Positions 1-10,854 of a DNA stretch of 64,000 bases are shown here, piece by piece. The notes under the pieces were generated by a model. That model saw only the letters and a program-made list of their open reading frames with translations. It had not been told where the DNA came from and searched no databases. Made by a program: the position numbers and the translations under genes. Location of the stretch: assembly GCA_020912385.1 (NCBI GenBank), contig CP087211.1:1302001-1366000 (forward strand), in the 5' to 3' direction. Position 1 is the stretch's first letter; each line of letters begins with the position of its first letter. Source of the stretch: Neofusicoccum parvum. Taxonomy: Eukaryota; Ascomycota; Dothideomycetes; Botryosphaeriales; Botryosphaeriaceae.

Positions 1-765
1 CCAGCCCCACCAAAGCCCATCTCCCTCGCCCACATCTTCCTCCAAACCTCGCCGTCCCGCTTCCCGGCCCTGGTCGCGTGGTACAAGGCGTTCCTGCCGG
101 CCACGGCGACGCACGAGACGGACCGGCTCGCGTTCCTGACGTACGACCACGAGCACCACCGGGTGGCCATCGGGGCGCTGCCGGGGGTGCGCGACGGCGG
201 GCGCGACGGCGCGGGCGCGGGCATGCGGCACGTGGCGTTCGCGCACGCGAGCCTGCGCGACCTGGCGGACGCGTACGCGGCCAGGCGGGCGGCCGGCGCG
301 CTGCCGGAGCGCTGCGTCAACCACGGCATGACGACCAGCATGTACTATCGCGACCCGGATGGGGGTGGGGTTGAGGTGCAGGTGTGTTTGGGTTGTCTCT
401 TTCTTTCTTTCTTTGTGTCATTACTTCTGTCCTTCTATCTTTCCTTTCTTCTATCCTTCTATCTTTCCTTCTATCTTTCCTTCTATCTTTCCTTCTATTC
501 TTCTTTCTATCCTTCCTTCTTTCTTCACCTCCACAGATGTAAGGTGCTACACTGATATACCCGTGGGGATACCCAGGTCGACAACTTCGACACGGCCGAG
601 GAGGCCAAGGCGTACATGCGGACCGAGGCGTTCGCGGCGAACCCGCTGGGCGCGGACTTCGACCCCGAGGAACTGGTGAGGAGGCTGGAGGCCGGGGAGA
701 GCGAGCAGGACATCAAGAGGATGGTCGATGCGGGCCCGAGGGATGCGTTCTCGGTGCTGCCTTGA
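1..765 (+). CDS. VOC/glyoxalase-fold protein, 5' end outside window
   Basis: Two exons, 1..381 and 577..765, join in phase 0 across a 195-bp intron (donor GTGTGT, acceptor ACCCAG). The reading frame is open from base 1 with no in-window start, so the N-terminus is missing. The text reads like a vicinal-oxygen-chelate (glyoxalase/bleomycin-resistance/dioxygenase) domain: an opening beta strand ISLAHIFLQT, a central RHVAFAHASLRDLADAY block, and a closing YYRDPDGGGVEVQ strand that usually carries a metal-ligand Glu. After the intron comes a tail, VDNFDTAEEAKAYMRTEAF, typical of fungal biphenyl-diol-dioxygenase-like VOC proteins. The family binds a divalent metal and acts on small molecules; the substrate here cannot be inferred. 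The intron is unusually long for this locus and is filled by a pyrimidine repeat. Confidence 0.75.
396..532 (+). repeat. Polypyrimidine CTTT/TTCTATCTTTCC microsatellite in intron
   Basis: The intron of the VOC gene is almost pure C/T on the plus strand. It starts with CTTT units and continues with several imperfect copies of a 12-bp unit TTCTATCTTTCC. It lies between the donor at 382 and the acceptor at 576 and accounts for the intron's length. Confidence 0.85.
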
Positions 766-960
766 CCCTCTTGCGAGCGCAGGACGGATGGGTGGATGGT
801 GGTTTGGAAAAATCAATTGAGGGGTATGTTTTCGCGTTTTCTTCCTGATGTTCTATCCTGTGCTTACTATTACGGCTGCTATGAAATTGCACAAAAAATG
901 ACGTGGTATCTATCTTCTCCCGTTTACGCCTCGCGCCCTCCCTTCCTCCCTTTCCCTCCT

Positions 961-3900
961 CTACGGCCGCAACGTCGAGTCCTTCGCGATGCTCGACCGC
1001 CTGGGCGAGACCGGCGTGCCGTTCGGCACCTCACCTTCCCCCTCTCGCCGCCGCTCCGGACTCCTCATGATCCTCTGGTCGTCCCCCTCGATGAACGAGA
1101 AATGGCCGGACGCGCCGTCGTCGCGTAGATGATGGTGGTGCGGCTGCTCGGGCACCTCTAGCTCCGCGATCCCGTCCATCGACTGCTGCGTCGGCGCGTA
1201 GCCCGAGCGCGTCACGACGGCGTACGACGCCTCCTCCACCGTCGGGCTGTACCCGTCGGCCACGGCCATGGCCACGCTCTCGCGGATGTGCGGGGGCGCC
1301 GACGAGCCGCCGTCCGCCGAGTAGGGTCGGCCGCCGCCGCCGCCGCCGCTCCGGTCGGACGCCGGCGAGACGGGCGAGACGACGTAGTCCTGGTGGTGGT
1401 GGTGGTGGTCGCCGGGGCTGCTGGGCTGGCGGTCGTGCAGGCCCGTCTTCTCCGGCGGGTAGCGGGCGCCGGTGGGCTCGGACTCGAGCTCGCTGACGAC
1501 GGTGCGGGAGTCGAGCTCGCTGATGACCGTCCGCGAGTCTGCCGGCACGGTCGAGCCGGCGGCGACGGAACCCTCGACCTCCTCGTACGCCGGCAGCTCC
1601 TCCTCCTCGACGGGGCCGTGCCAGTCCTGCGGCAGCCCCGACGACGTGAAGCCCGCGGGCACGGCGTGCCCGCTTCCGCGGCTGGCCGCGCGCTGGACCT
1701 CGACACCCCGCCCCCTGGCGCCGGCGGCGCCGTTGACGGACCGCTGCGAGCCGTGGCGATGCCTGAAGCCGCTCCAGGCGCCGTGGATGCTGCCGTGGTG
1801 CGCCTCCCCGCCGCCGTCCACCGCGCGCTGCTTGCCCTTGCTGCCGGTCCTGGCCGGCAGCACGCCCGGGGTGCGCGCGGCCAGCGCCTTCCACGCGCCG
1901 ACGATGCGGGCGACCTCGTCGGGGCGCACGCGGCCCAGCTCCTCCAGGCCCTGGGCCATGCGCGCCGCGACGACGTAGTTGCGCTCGCTCCTGCCCGAGT
2001 GCTTGCTCAGCTCCATGTAGATGCCCTTGAAGCCGTAGCCGGGCAGGCCGAACACGGCCGCGCCGGGCTTGATCAGCACGCCCAGGCTGCCCCAGACGAG
2101 CCCCTTGGCCAGGCCGACGGGCCCCTCGTGGTAGGCGCCCTTGATGGGCTGCGTGATCAGCCCGGTGAAGCCGTCGTAGAAGCCGAGGCCCAGCTCCTTG
2201 CCCGCCTCCTTGAGCCCCGAGGCCAGGCCGGTGACCTTCTTGTTCTTGCGGACGGTGGGGTCGCCGTAGAGCTTCGGGGCGTTGTGGAAGCCCTTGGCGA
2301 TGGAGAGGGTGAGGTCCATGGGCGCCTTGATGCCGGCGCTGAGGACGCGCGAGCGCTTGGAAGAAGAAGTGTTGTGCGTGGAGCTCGAGTCGCTGCCGTT
2401 GCTCTTGTGGGACGAGGTGGTGGACGAGTGGTGCAGCGAGGTCATGGAGCGCTGCTGGTGGGCGACGGGCGCGGGTCCGAAGTCCGCCTCCAGGCGATGC
2501 CTCGCCGCGTCGCTGGCGCTGACGGCGCGCACGTCGTCCATCGAGCTCCTCCGCGACCCGGGCACCGACGCCGACGACTTGATGGTCGGCGTCCGCGATC
2601 CGTTGCTCCCCGGCGGATGGTCCTTCTTCGTCGACGACGACGACGACAGCGCGCTGGGGATGTCGGCGATGCCCGCGCCCAGGCTCCTCAGCGTGCCCAG
2701 CAGCACGCCCGCGCCGCCCGACACCGGGTCCCACGGCCCCTCGTCCGTGTCGTACTCGCAGGGGCGGTACAGGGCCAGGTCGTCGAAGTCCAGCAGCTCC
2801 TCGCTGCCCAGCACGGCGGCGGCCAGGGCGCTCAGCCGCGTCCGGGCCTTCGCGTGCCACCACACGGCGGCGCGCTGCGGAGCCACGGCGCAGCGCTTGT
2901 CGCGGAGCTTCAGGCCGCGGTGGAAGCTGCGGGCGGCGCGCTCGGGGCCGTCCTCGGCGCGCAGCTGGGCGGCGATGCGGGCGGCGCGCTCGCGCGTCTC
3001 GGGCAGCAGGGCGGTGCCGATGGCGCACGACAGGTTCTCGGCGGTGAGCTGCTTGTGGTGGATGGGGTCCGGGCCGGCGCCGGCGCGGGCGACGATGCCG
3101 CCCCAGAAGAACTGGTCGCCGAAGAAGGGCACGACGACGGTGGGGCAGCCGGCGGCGAGCCCGGCGGCGAGCGTGCCGGCCCCGCCGTGGTGCACGACGC
3201 AGGACACCCGGGCGAACAGCCAGTCGTGTGGGCAGTCGCCGAGGAAGAAGACGGAGCCGCTGGCCGGGGCGGACGGCGAGTCCGGCGACGCGGGGCTGCT
3301 GGCGCCGCCCAGATTGCCCCAGCCGCGCGACACCAGGGCGCGCTGGCCGGAGCGCTGCAGGGCGCCGAGCACGGTGGCGGTCAGCGCGGCCGGGTCGTCG
3401 ACGACGATGGAGCCGAAGCCGATGTAGATGGGCGGCGGGCCGGCGGCGAGGAAGGCGGCCAGGTCGGGCGGCGGGGTGTAGGCGGTCCTGGTCTCGAGGA
3501 AGAAGAAGCCGGACACGTCGATGGCCGAGCCCCAGTCGCGCGGCTTGGGCAGCAGGGCGGGCGACCAGCAGTAGGTCACGGGGATCTTGAGGCGGTGCAC
3601 CAGGCCGGCGGCGGAGCCCAGGCCCAGCGGCGCGAGGAACAGCTCGGACTCGCGGAAGCGGTTGATGACGTCGCCCAGGCCCTGCCACATCAGCATGTCG
3701 ACGAGCGCGTACGACACGAAGTTGCGCAGGTGCGGGTCGGTGTTGGTGGCGGTGATCTTGCTCAGCGGGTGCGGGAAGGCCTGGGTCGGCGACCACGGCA
3801 TGGTGAACATGACGTGCAGCGGGATGCCCAGCTTCTCGGCGACGTGCACGTGGGCGAAGCTGGGCGGGTTGGCGATGATGGCGTCGGCGACGAAGGGCGG

Positions 3901-4716
3901 CGGCGGCTGGCTCGCGCTGGACGACACGCTGGCCACGTCGACGTCGGCGCCGCCGTCGAGCGTGCTGGCCGGGCCGTCGCCCGGGTCGATGCACGAGCGC
4001 CAGCAGCCGTGCAGGATCTGCTCGATGTCCTTGCGGCGGCGGTTGACGTCGCCGGCGGTGAACGACTTGAGGTCGGGCACCAGGCCGGGGTTCTTGACCA
4101 TGAACTCCATCAGCTGCGCGGGCGAGCCGCCGATGTCGAAGAACTCCAGCCCGTGGCCGGCCACGAAGGCGCGAAAGTTGCCGTGCGTGGCCAGGCGCAC
4201 GCGGTGGCCGTACTTCTCGCGCAGCAGCTTGCCCAGCGCCACGAACGGCTGCACGTCGCCGCGGCTGCCCACCACCTGGATCACCACGTTCATGCGCGGC
4301 GGGCTCAGCGTTGAGTGCTGCCCGCTCGCCGACGACACGTCGCTGGCCGCCGAGGACGACGCCGGCGTCGATTCCTGGTCCTGCAGCGTCTCCAGCGCCG
4401 GGATCAGCAGCTTGGACAGCCGGTTGTCGCGGTCCAGGATCTGCATGTCGATGCGCCCGTCCTCGGTGGCGGCCGCCCCGCCCTGCACGTTGCTGTCGTT
4501 GAAGCCGACATTGTGGCCGAAGTTCAGGCTGCTGTACGCGGGCGGCGCCGGCGTGTTGTGGAAGTCGTCGCCGTCGTCTGCCGGTGGTTGTGGTTGTGGT
4601 TGCGGTTGCGGTTGCGGTTGCGGTTGCGGATGCGATTGTGGCTGCGGCTGTGACGACGACGCAGGCACGTAGCGGAAACGGTCCTCCGCCTCATTGGCCG
4701 GTTGCTTGTCATCCAT
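961..4716 (-). CDS. Sterol/lipid UDP-glucosyltransferase-like protein with VPS13/ATG2-like C-terminal segment
   Basis: Intronless 1,251-aa protein. Residues 20-45 are a Gln-Pro repeat. The GT28-type N-terminal domain starts near residue 142 with MNVVIQVVGSRGDVQPF, as in Atg26-like sterol 3-beta-glucosyltransferases. The donor-binding signature HHGGAGTLAAGLAAGCP followed by PFFGDQFFWG sits near residues 507-535, so transfer of glucose from UDP-glucose to a sterol or other lipid is expected. Around residues 797-907 a segment (SIAKGFHNAPKLYGD, then GFYDGFTGLITQPIKGA) resembles the C-terminal region of VPS13/ATG2 lipid-transfer proteins. The remainder is Ser/His-rich and probably disordered. I see no GRAM or PH domain, unlike full-length Atg26. 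A 1,008-aa open frame on the opposite strand is a shadow of GC-rich codon bias. Confidence 0.88.
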   Translation of the reverse strand: MDDKQPANEAEDRFRYVPASSSQPQPQSHPQPQPQPQPQPQPQPPADDGDDFHNTPAPPAYSSLNFGHNVGFNDSNVQGGAAATEDGRIDMQILDRDNRLSKLLIPALETLQDQESTPASSSAASDVSSASGQHSTLSPPRMNVVIQVVGSRGDVQPFVALGKLLREKYGHRVRLATHGNFRAFVAGHGLEFFDIGGSPAQLMEFMVKNPGLVPDLKSFTAGDVNRRRKDIEQILHGCWRSCIDPGDGPASTLDGGADVDVASVSSSASQPPPPFVADAIIANPPSFAHVHVAEKLGIPLHVMFTMPWSPTQAFPHPLSKITATNTDPHLRNFVSYALVDMLMWQGLGDVINRFRESELFLAPLGLGSAAGLVHRLKIPVTYCWSPALLPKPRDWGSAIDVSGFFFLETRTAYTPPPDLAAFLAAGPPPIYIGFGSIVVDDPAALTATVLGALQRSGQRALVSRGWGNLGGASSPASPDSPSAPASGSVFFLGDCPHDWLFARVSCVVHHGGAGTLAAGLAAGCPTVVVPFFGDQFFWGGIVARAGAGPDPIHHKQLTAENLSCAIGTALLPETRERAARIAAQLRAEDGPERAARSFHRGLKLRDKRCAVAPQRAAVWWHAKARTRLSALAAAVLGSEELLDFDDLALYRPCEYDTDEGPWDPVSGGAGVLLGTLRSLGAGIADIPSALSSSSSTKKDHPPGSNGSRTPTIKSSASVPGSRRSSMDDVRAVSASDAARHRLEADFGPAPVAHQQRSMTSLHHSSTTSSHKSNGSDSSSTHNTSSSKRSRVLSAGIKAPMDLTLSIAKGFHNAPKLYGDPTVRKNKKVTGLASGLKEAGKELGLGFYDGFTGLITQPIKGAYHEGPVGLAKGLVWGSLGVLIKPGAAVFGLPGYGFKGIYMELSKHSGRSERNYVVAARMAQGLEELGRVRPDEVARIVGAWKALAARTPGVLPARTGSKGKQRAVDGGGEAHHGSIHGAWSGFRHRHGSQRSVNGAAGARGRGVEVQRAASRGSGHAVPAGFTSSGLPQDWHGPVEEEELPAYEEVEGSVAAGSTVPADSRTVISELDSRTVVSELESEPTGARYPPEKTGLHDRQPSSPGDHHHHHQDYVVSPVSPASDRSGGGGGGRPYSADGGSSAPPHIRESVAMAVADGYSPTVEEASYAVVTRSGYAPTQQSMDGIAELEVPEQPHHHHLRDDGASGHFSFIEGDDQRIMRSPERRREGEGEVPNGTPVSPRRSSIAKDSTLRP
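4586..4650 (-). repeat. GGTTGY hexanucleotide repeat encoding Gln-Pro
   Basis: Tandem GGTTGT/GGTTGC units on the plus strand read as alternating Gln and Pro codons on the minus strand, inside the N-terminus of the glucosyltransferase-like gene. Such a tract can vary in length by slippage without changing frame. Confidence 0.85.
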
Positions 4717-6626
4717 GTCTCCTCCTGTTTGGCCGTCGTTCGGGACGGTAGCCTTCGGGAGCGAGAAGTCCTGGAGCTGGTTCCCCGGCGGACTGCGGCG
4801 GGGTCAGGTATTTAACGGCGGCAGGTAAGGCTGAGACGCGTTTCGGCAGGTTCCACATAGCGCTCCAGACAAGAAATGCAAAGACCTGGTGCTAAGCCTT
4901 GAGCGAGTCTAAATTCGAGATTGTATGTCGTGGGCTTGTCGGCGTGTCAGACCCGACTACGAGACCGAGAACGCGATTGGTGAATCCGAGTGCAATCCGA
5001 GTTCCTCAACGCCATGTCTTCTGTCTGCTGTCTTCTGTGCACCGGACGAGTCGCCTCTTGGATGCGGATCAGCATTCTGCAGCCACTGGCCAGACATGTG
5101 TCCTGTCTTGCTCCATCCGTCACATGCGGTTCTGCGCCGGCCACGGCCTGGTCTGGTGTTGCTTCTTATATACATCCTCGCTTTAACAAGCTTTGGTCCT
5201 GCGCACGGCCGTCTTTCCGAATACGATGGGTGCGACACTCGCATCTGTATTCGCGTTCTACATGTGCCAACGCCCTCTGCGCTCGTACACATGGGACAAT
5301 TGTGGATCTGGAAGACAAGGGTTGTCGGGCTCGCGCTCTGCATGCCTATTGCTCTAGTATCGATATAAATAAAACTGACCGGTGAGAGAGGCGCCAGGTA
5401 AAACGACAAGCCACTTGGACCACTGCCATAATGCGGCGCTTCCGGGACTTCCGGGATGCCCTACAGACTGTGGTGTTGGGTGTTTCTCACCGCCCCCTTT
5501 CCTGTAGCGCGAAAGTGAAGACTCACAGATACAATGCACTGATATTCCAGCAAGACGGTGGGAATTGGACGTATGACGTGCGAGATATGCCCAACGTACC
5601 GTGTCGTAGAGTAGAAGGCCGCCTGTTCTGAGACGGCTTGCCGCGTCAACCGTTGGAATACACAATAGCTCAGAACCAAGATACCTATAGCAAAAGGCTC
5701 CACCAATGATTTTCATGCATGTAGGTGCCGAGATCGAGCGTTACCGTCCAAACAAGCTCATGTCGCCCCGCTCTGCCGAGCCTTTACGTGCAGTAGGACA
5801 GTCCGTGGGCAGCATGACAAAGACAGTGGGTCTAAACTACAGCTAACTTACCTGCTGACCAAAGCATCAAGAGCCGTCCGTGGCCCACGTGCTGCGAGTG
5901 GCGGTGAGCCTGATAGGAGCGCTGCCCTTTTAACCCTTACGCGCAGTGACTTCCCACGCAACCAGGAAACTGGAGTTTCAACTCCCATATCAGGTAAAGC
6001 ATCTTGTAACTGCTCTGCTTCTTTATTCATGCATTTCACTTCGTCTTCGCTTGGAGCAGGTCAAAGGACTGTTGACCAATTGGGCCCTGATCTTGATGTT
6101 TCCGTGCAGTGACGTTACAGCTTCATCCTCTGGGCCACCAGCTCCTTCCCTTACCGAATGTCTTCAATATCCATCCTTGATGAGTTTCATCATGAATTTC
6201 AGTGGCCTGTGATCATCTGCAATGGTCAATGAATAAGGATCAGATAATAAGGATGATTATGACACCCGCTGTCTTTCGAACCGCTAATGTTTCTCTGGTC
6301 CAAGATGAGGGGCAAGGGAAAAAAAAAATAGAAAAACACAAAAGGCAGTCAGCCAGTGTGATATACTGCCCTGGATGAGGCTGTCTGTCAGGTTGCCCAA
6401 AATGGATGGGAATTGGGATTTGGGGTGGAAATGGATGAACTGTATTCAAGTGTCCGGATGTCGTCGATTTACCTCATGACTCGAAACGCGCTTGCGCAGA
6501 TCCACAAGGTAAACCTTGTACGTAGTCCTCGTGATTTTGTTCTATCATCCTCAGTGACGAATCAAAGATGACGAAGCAGTGGACGGCGAGTGAAATGAGT
6601 ATCAAGCGGAAGACCAGGCCCCCTTG
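4717..6626. other. Intergenic, 1.9 kb, no supported gene
   Basis: Upstream of the glucosyltransferase-like gene and downstream of the rhodopsin-domain gene. Short open frames occur on both strands, the longest 150 codons at 4957-5409 on the minus strand. None shows a recognisable domain or a convincing splice pattern. Confidence 0.6.
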
Positions 6627-8103
6627 CTACGCCCTACCCGCATACCCCTGGCCGTACCCATGCCTATTGCACCACCCATCCTCATTCCCGGGCTCGGCCA
6701 GCTCTCCCGGCCTCCCGCTCCCTCCACGCTCCGCCCCCACCTCCACATTCGTGCTCACTTCAATCACCAACGGCAAGCCACCAGGGCCGCCTCCACACCC
6801 CTTCTGGTCCCACAGCCCGTCGCCATCCCCATCCTTCCCCTTCCCCCCCTGCTCCTCCCCACCCCCAACAATCCTCTCCATACTCTCCGTCTCGCCCTCC
6901 CTAAACGTCCCCAGCACGGTCGACACGGCATACGGATCCCTCCTCGCCAACCCCCTATGCCCCTTCTTCCGCCCACTCCCCCCGACCGTCCCATCCGCGA
7001 GCTCAAAGCCGCCATCCCCCGTCGACGGCTTCTTCGCGTCCGCCGAGACTCCCCCACCGCTGGGGTACGACAGCGTGCCGGCGCGGCGGCGCCAGAACTC
7101 GCGCGTGAAGGCGGGCCGGATCATGGTGGCCTGGCCGACGAAGACGGCGACGGCGTCCTCGCGGCACGACCAGATGGCGGCCGTCGCGCCCGACTGCAGC
7201 GCCAGCACGAACACCACGCGCAGCACCGCCGCCGTCATGATGAACACGCCCGCGCCGAAGAGGACCGAGAGCCCGAGCTTGCGCCAGACGGTCGTGCGGA
7301 GCGGGATGATGACCTGCGGGGGGCGTCAGTGGTGGAGGGGGTGGAGGGGATGGGATGGGAGCTCGTACGGGTGCTGGGATGCTGATGATGAGGAGGTCGG
7401 TGCTGAGGTTCAGCGTGAGGACGGTGATCAGGAACGTCTGGCTCTGCGGCATGCAGTGTTCTGGGAGGATCGGTCTCGTTAGCCTGGGCGTGCGGAAGCC
7501 CCCCTGCGCGGGCTGGAGGGGGAGGAGAGAAGGTGGCGACGCGCACTTCCTGGGTCGGGCAGGACCTGCCAGATCTTGCGGAACGGGCGGCAGGCCGTGC
7601 TGAACAGGATCAGTATCGACACGCCCGTGACCACCACGAAGCACATGGCCGGCTTGATGAAGCGTGCGACCGGCAGCCCGACGACGACGCGCTGGTACAG
7701 GAACAGCATGTTCATCTTCAGCGTCCAGATGAGCGCGATGTACGTGTACCAGCCGACCATGAACCATTTGGAGCCGAGTGCCCGCGTTTCGCGCTCCTCC
7801 GGCGTCATCGCGAGACGCTGCTCCATGCTGAGATGCGAAGTGTCGCCTGTGCCGCCGACGATGTGCGCTGCTATGGTCATGGTGGTGTAAGCCATCTGAG
7901 ACGAGCATCAGCAAGGGAGGGATCCAGCAGGATTTTTTAGATGCAGCACTCACCCACGCCGGCACGACTAGGAAATCATCGGGCTTGAAGTTCTGGATCC
8001 CCACCATCCGCCAGCGGCAGTAGATCCTCATCGCGATGGTGAGCGTCCCGAAACTGTAAAGTGTCCATGTCTCGATGATGGCCGCGTCAAGTGCAGTAAC
8101 CAT
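6627..8103 (-). CDS. Rhodopsin-domain (SAT4/Pth11-like) integral membrane protein
   Basis: Four exons on the minus strand: 8103..7954, 7895..7547, 7460..7369 and 7313..6627, with introns of 58, 86 and 55 bp, giving 425 aa. The start is the ATG before VTALDAAIIETWTLY. Hydrophobic segments recur through the first 270 residues. Family landmarks include RIYCRWRMVGIQNFKPDDF, KWFMVGWYTYIALIWTLKM, CRPFRKIWQVLPDPGKHC and QSQTFLITVLTLNLSTDLL. These match the fungal rhodopsin-domain family (SAT4, DUF3468) that includes Pth11-like receptor candidates. The last 150 residues are Gly-rich, hydrophilic and probably cytosolic. The second donor (GTGCGC) was chosen because it gives the family's PDPG-x-HC junction. 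Ligand and signalling partner are unknown. Confidence 0.82.
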
Positions 8104-9183
8104 GTCTGGCGGAACAATCACACACTGGCTCTCCCGGATGATGGCTGGCTGGGGGACGACATCAGTGAAGAGATGACTGTGAGCAGGAGAAACAGAGTCT
8201 TGTCTCTCTTCGAGCCCGTATAGATAGGCGAGAGACAATCTGGATGCGCAGATCAGGAGTCGAGTTTCAGGCTGGACGTGTGTCCTGGCCCGGGCGGGTA
8301 TCATGTTGCCGGGCGGCGCACATTGGGTGCGGCTGTGGCGAAGCACGTTGCGAAAGGTTGCATTGAACAGTTGAAGCGGTGAGTGGAGCCCTGGCTGGGA
8401 GGTTGCAGCAACCGAAGCCAAGACGAGGAAGTGGCTCTGGTTTCCCTATTGAACATGGCTGTGCCGCATCTGGGGCCCCGCTTCTCCAAATGAGAAGTGG
8501 GCTCACCGTGCATGCGGTCCGAGCCGGCAGTAAGCGCTACACTTCGCTGTATCTTCCTACTCCGACGTTCAGCACGAGCCACACGGCCGGAGATGCCTTC
8601 TTAAAGTCTCTACTTTGCAAAAGAACTCCGTGGGTCAAGCACGTAATGGTACAGATGCTGTGGTGGGGATTGCCCACGTCCCAGACGCTGTGCCGCAGCT
8701 GTGCCGCTCATAACCCGATGAAGATGCAAACCCCACCAACATCCCTACTTCAGCAGCAGGCCCGGACAGGCTTACGTAGGATGCCATAAGCACACCCCAA
8801 CTAGTCTTCAATACCGGAAGGAAGTGCTCTGTCAGCCATTGGCCACCATCGCAGCAGTAGGAGCCACCACCTCTATAGGCAAAATCCAATGGACGTCAGC
8901 AAGCTCCCCGGTACCGTTGGCGACATAAAGTGCATCTGAGTCTTAGCTCGACCTAGCCCGCGGGCCTGACAGGGTATCCACAGAAATCGCAATCGGCTCA
9001 TTTGCCAGGGGGACCGCCCCCAACGGTCCCTGCATCCATTCCAGGTGGATTGATTCTCCAGGCACCAGGCCTCCCGGCCGATGGAGACCCATTGCCAGAT
9101 AAATCCGTGGGCTTTGCCGTCCTGGATAAGCCCGCAACTCGTCCTCATCTCACAGTCCCAGCTGAAGGCAGCAGATCTCGACG
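8104..9183. other. Divergent intergenic region between membrane protein and monooxygenase
   Basis: A 1.08-kb spacer between two diverging genes that presumably holds both promoters. Short open frames here have no recognisable content, and I see no clear TATA element close to either start. Confidence 0.55.
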
Positions 9184-10854
9184 ATGACGATTGTGACGGA
9201 GCTCGACGCACTGATCGTGGGCGCAGGGTTCGGCGGGGTGTGGCAGCTGCACAAGCTGCGGCAGGAGGGCCACCGGGTGCGGCTGGTCGAGAGCGGAGAC
9301 GACTTCGGCGGGGTGTGGTACTGGAACCGGTACCCGGGCGCGCGCGTGGACAGCAGCATCCCGCACTACGAGTTCTCGCTCCCAGAGCTGTGGTCCCAAT
9401 GGACGTGGAAGGAGCGCTTCCCGGACTGGAGCCAACTGCAGGCCTACTTCGCCTTCGTCGCCGACAAGCTGGACCTGCGCCGCGACGCCCAGTTCAACAC
9501 CACCGTCACCCAGGCCGTCTTCGGCGACAGCGACAGCCGCTGGACCGTCCGCACCGACACCGGAGAGGTCTTCCGCGTCAAGTTCCTGCTGCTCAACGTC
9601 GGGTTCGCGGCGAAGCGCTACATCCCCGACTTCCCAGGGCTGGACCGTTTCAAGGGGACATGGGTGCATCCGTCGTACTGGCCCAAGGACGGCCTCGACC
9701 TCGCGGGGAAGCGCGTCGCCGTCATCGGCACCGGCTCGACGGGCATCCAGCTTTCGCACGAGATCAGCAAGGTGGCGGCGCAGCTGGCCGTGTTCCAGCG
9801 CACGCCAAACCTGGCGCTGCCCATGCGGCAGGAGCACTACGCCGGCGACGAGCAGATCGCGCCCAAGAGCAGCTACCCGTCCATCTACGACATGCGCACC
9901 AAGTCGTACTCGGGCTTCGACTTCAACTTCCTGCCCCGCGGAACCTTCGACGACACGCCTGAGCAGCGGCGTCAGACGTACGAGGAGCTGTGGAAGAAGG
10001 GCGACTTCGAGTACTGGCTCGCCACCTACAAGGATATGCTCTTCGATGCCGCCGCCAACAAGGAGGCCTACGACTTCTGGCGCGACAAGACCCGCGCCCG
10101 CATCCGCGACCCGGCGCTGCACGAGAAGCTGGCCCCGGAAGTACAGCCACATGCCTTCGGCTGCAAGCGCATCTCGCTCGAGAACGGCTACTTCGAGATC
10201 TTCAACCAGGACAACGTGCGCCTGGTCGACGTCAACGCCACCCCCATCGCCGAGGTCACCGAGCGCGGCATCCGCATCGGCCACGGCGACGGCGAGCTGC
10301 TCGAGTTCGACTGCATCATCCTGGCCACCGGCTACGACGCCATCACCGGCGGCCTCACCCAGATCGACATCCGCGGCCCGGCCGGCCCCAGCCTGGCCGA
10401 CAAGTGGCAGCAGAAGGGCGCGAGCACCTTCCTGGGCATCTCCAGCGCCGGCTTCCCCAACATGTTCTTCACCTACGGCCCGCAGGCCCCGACCGCCCTG
10501 TGCAACGGCCCCACCTGCGCCGAGCTGCAGGGCAACTGGATTGCCGCCGTGATGCGCCACATGCAGGAGAAGGGCCTGCAGCGCATCGATGCCACGCCCG
10601 AGAGCGAGGAGGAGTACGTCAAGCTGGTGAACGACATTGCATATACGACGCTGCTGCCGGGGACGAAGAGCGTAAGTCCTGCTCCGGCTCTATTTTGCTG
10701 CTGATGGTTGCTAATGCGTGCGCAGTGGTACATGGGCGACAACATCCCGGGGAAGAAGAGACAGCCGCTGCTCTACCTGGCAGGCGTCCACACGTACTAC
10801 GCGCGGCTTAATGACTGTGCTGCTGCTGGCTACTCGGGATTTCAGCTCAAGTGA
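9184..10854 (+). CDS. Baeyer-Villiger-type flavin monooxygenase
   Basis: Two exons, 9184..10671 and 10726..10854, joined in phase 0 across a 54-bp intron (GTAAGT to CGCAG), give 538 aa. The N-terminal FAD Rossmann motif is GAGFGGVW (residues 13-20). The type I Baeyer-Villiger fingerprint F-x-G-x3-H-x3-W-P is present as FKGTWVHPSYWP (156-167). The NADPH Rossmann motif is IGTGSTG (181-187), and ILATGYD marks the late FAD-contacting strand. The family uses FAD, NADPH and O2 to insert oxygen next to a ketone; cyclohexanone and steroid monooxygenases are relatives. The substrate is not predictable. The second exon supplies the conserved C-terminal YMGDNIPGKKR stretch, so the stop reached by reading through the intron is not used. 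A secreted FAD oxidase gene follows on the same strand. Confidence 0.9.

Noticed and set aside
1031..3994. 987-codon minus-strand frame
   Set aside because: Same strand as the glucosyltransferase-like gene in another frame; Arg/Ala/Pro-rich shadow with no family resemblance.
1288..4314. 1,008-codon open frame on the plus strand
   Set aside because: It lies exactly antisense to the glucosyltransferase-like gene, is Gly/Ala/Arg/Val-rich with no domain, and is explained by GC-rich third positions of the real gene.
6568..7482. 304-codon plus-strand frame
   Set aside because: Antisense to the last exons of the rhodopsin-domain gene; Pro/Ser-rich shadow.
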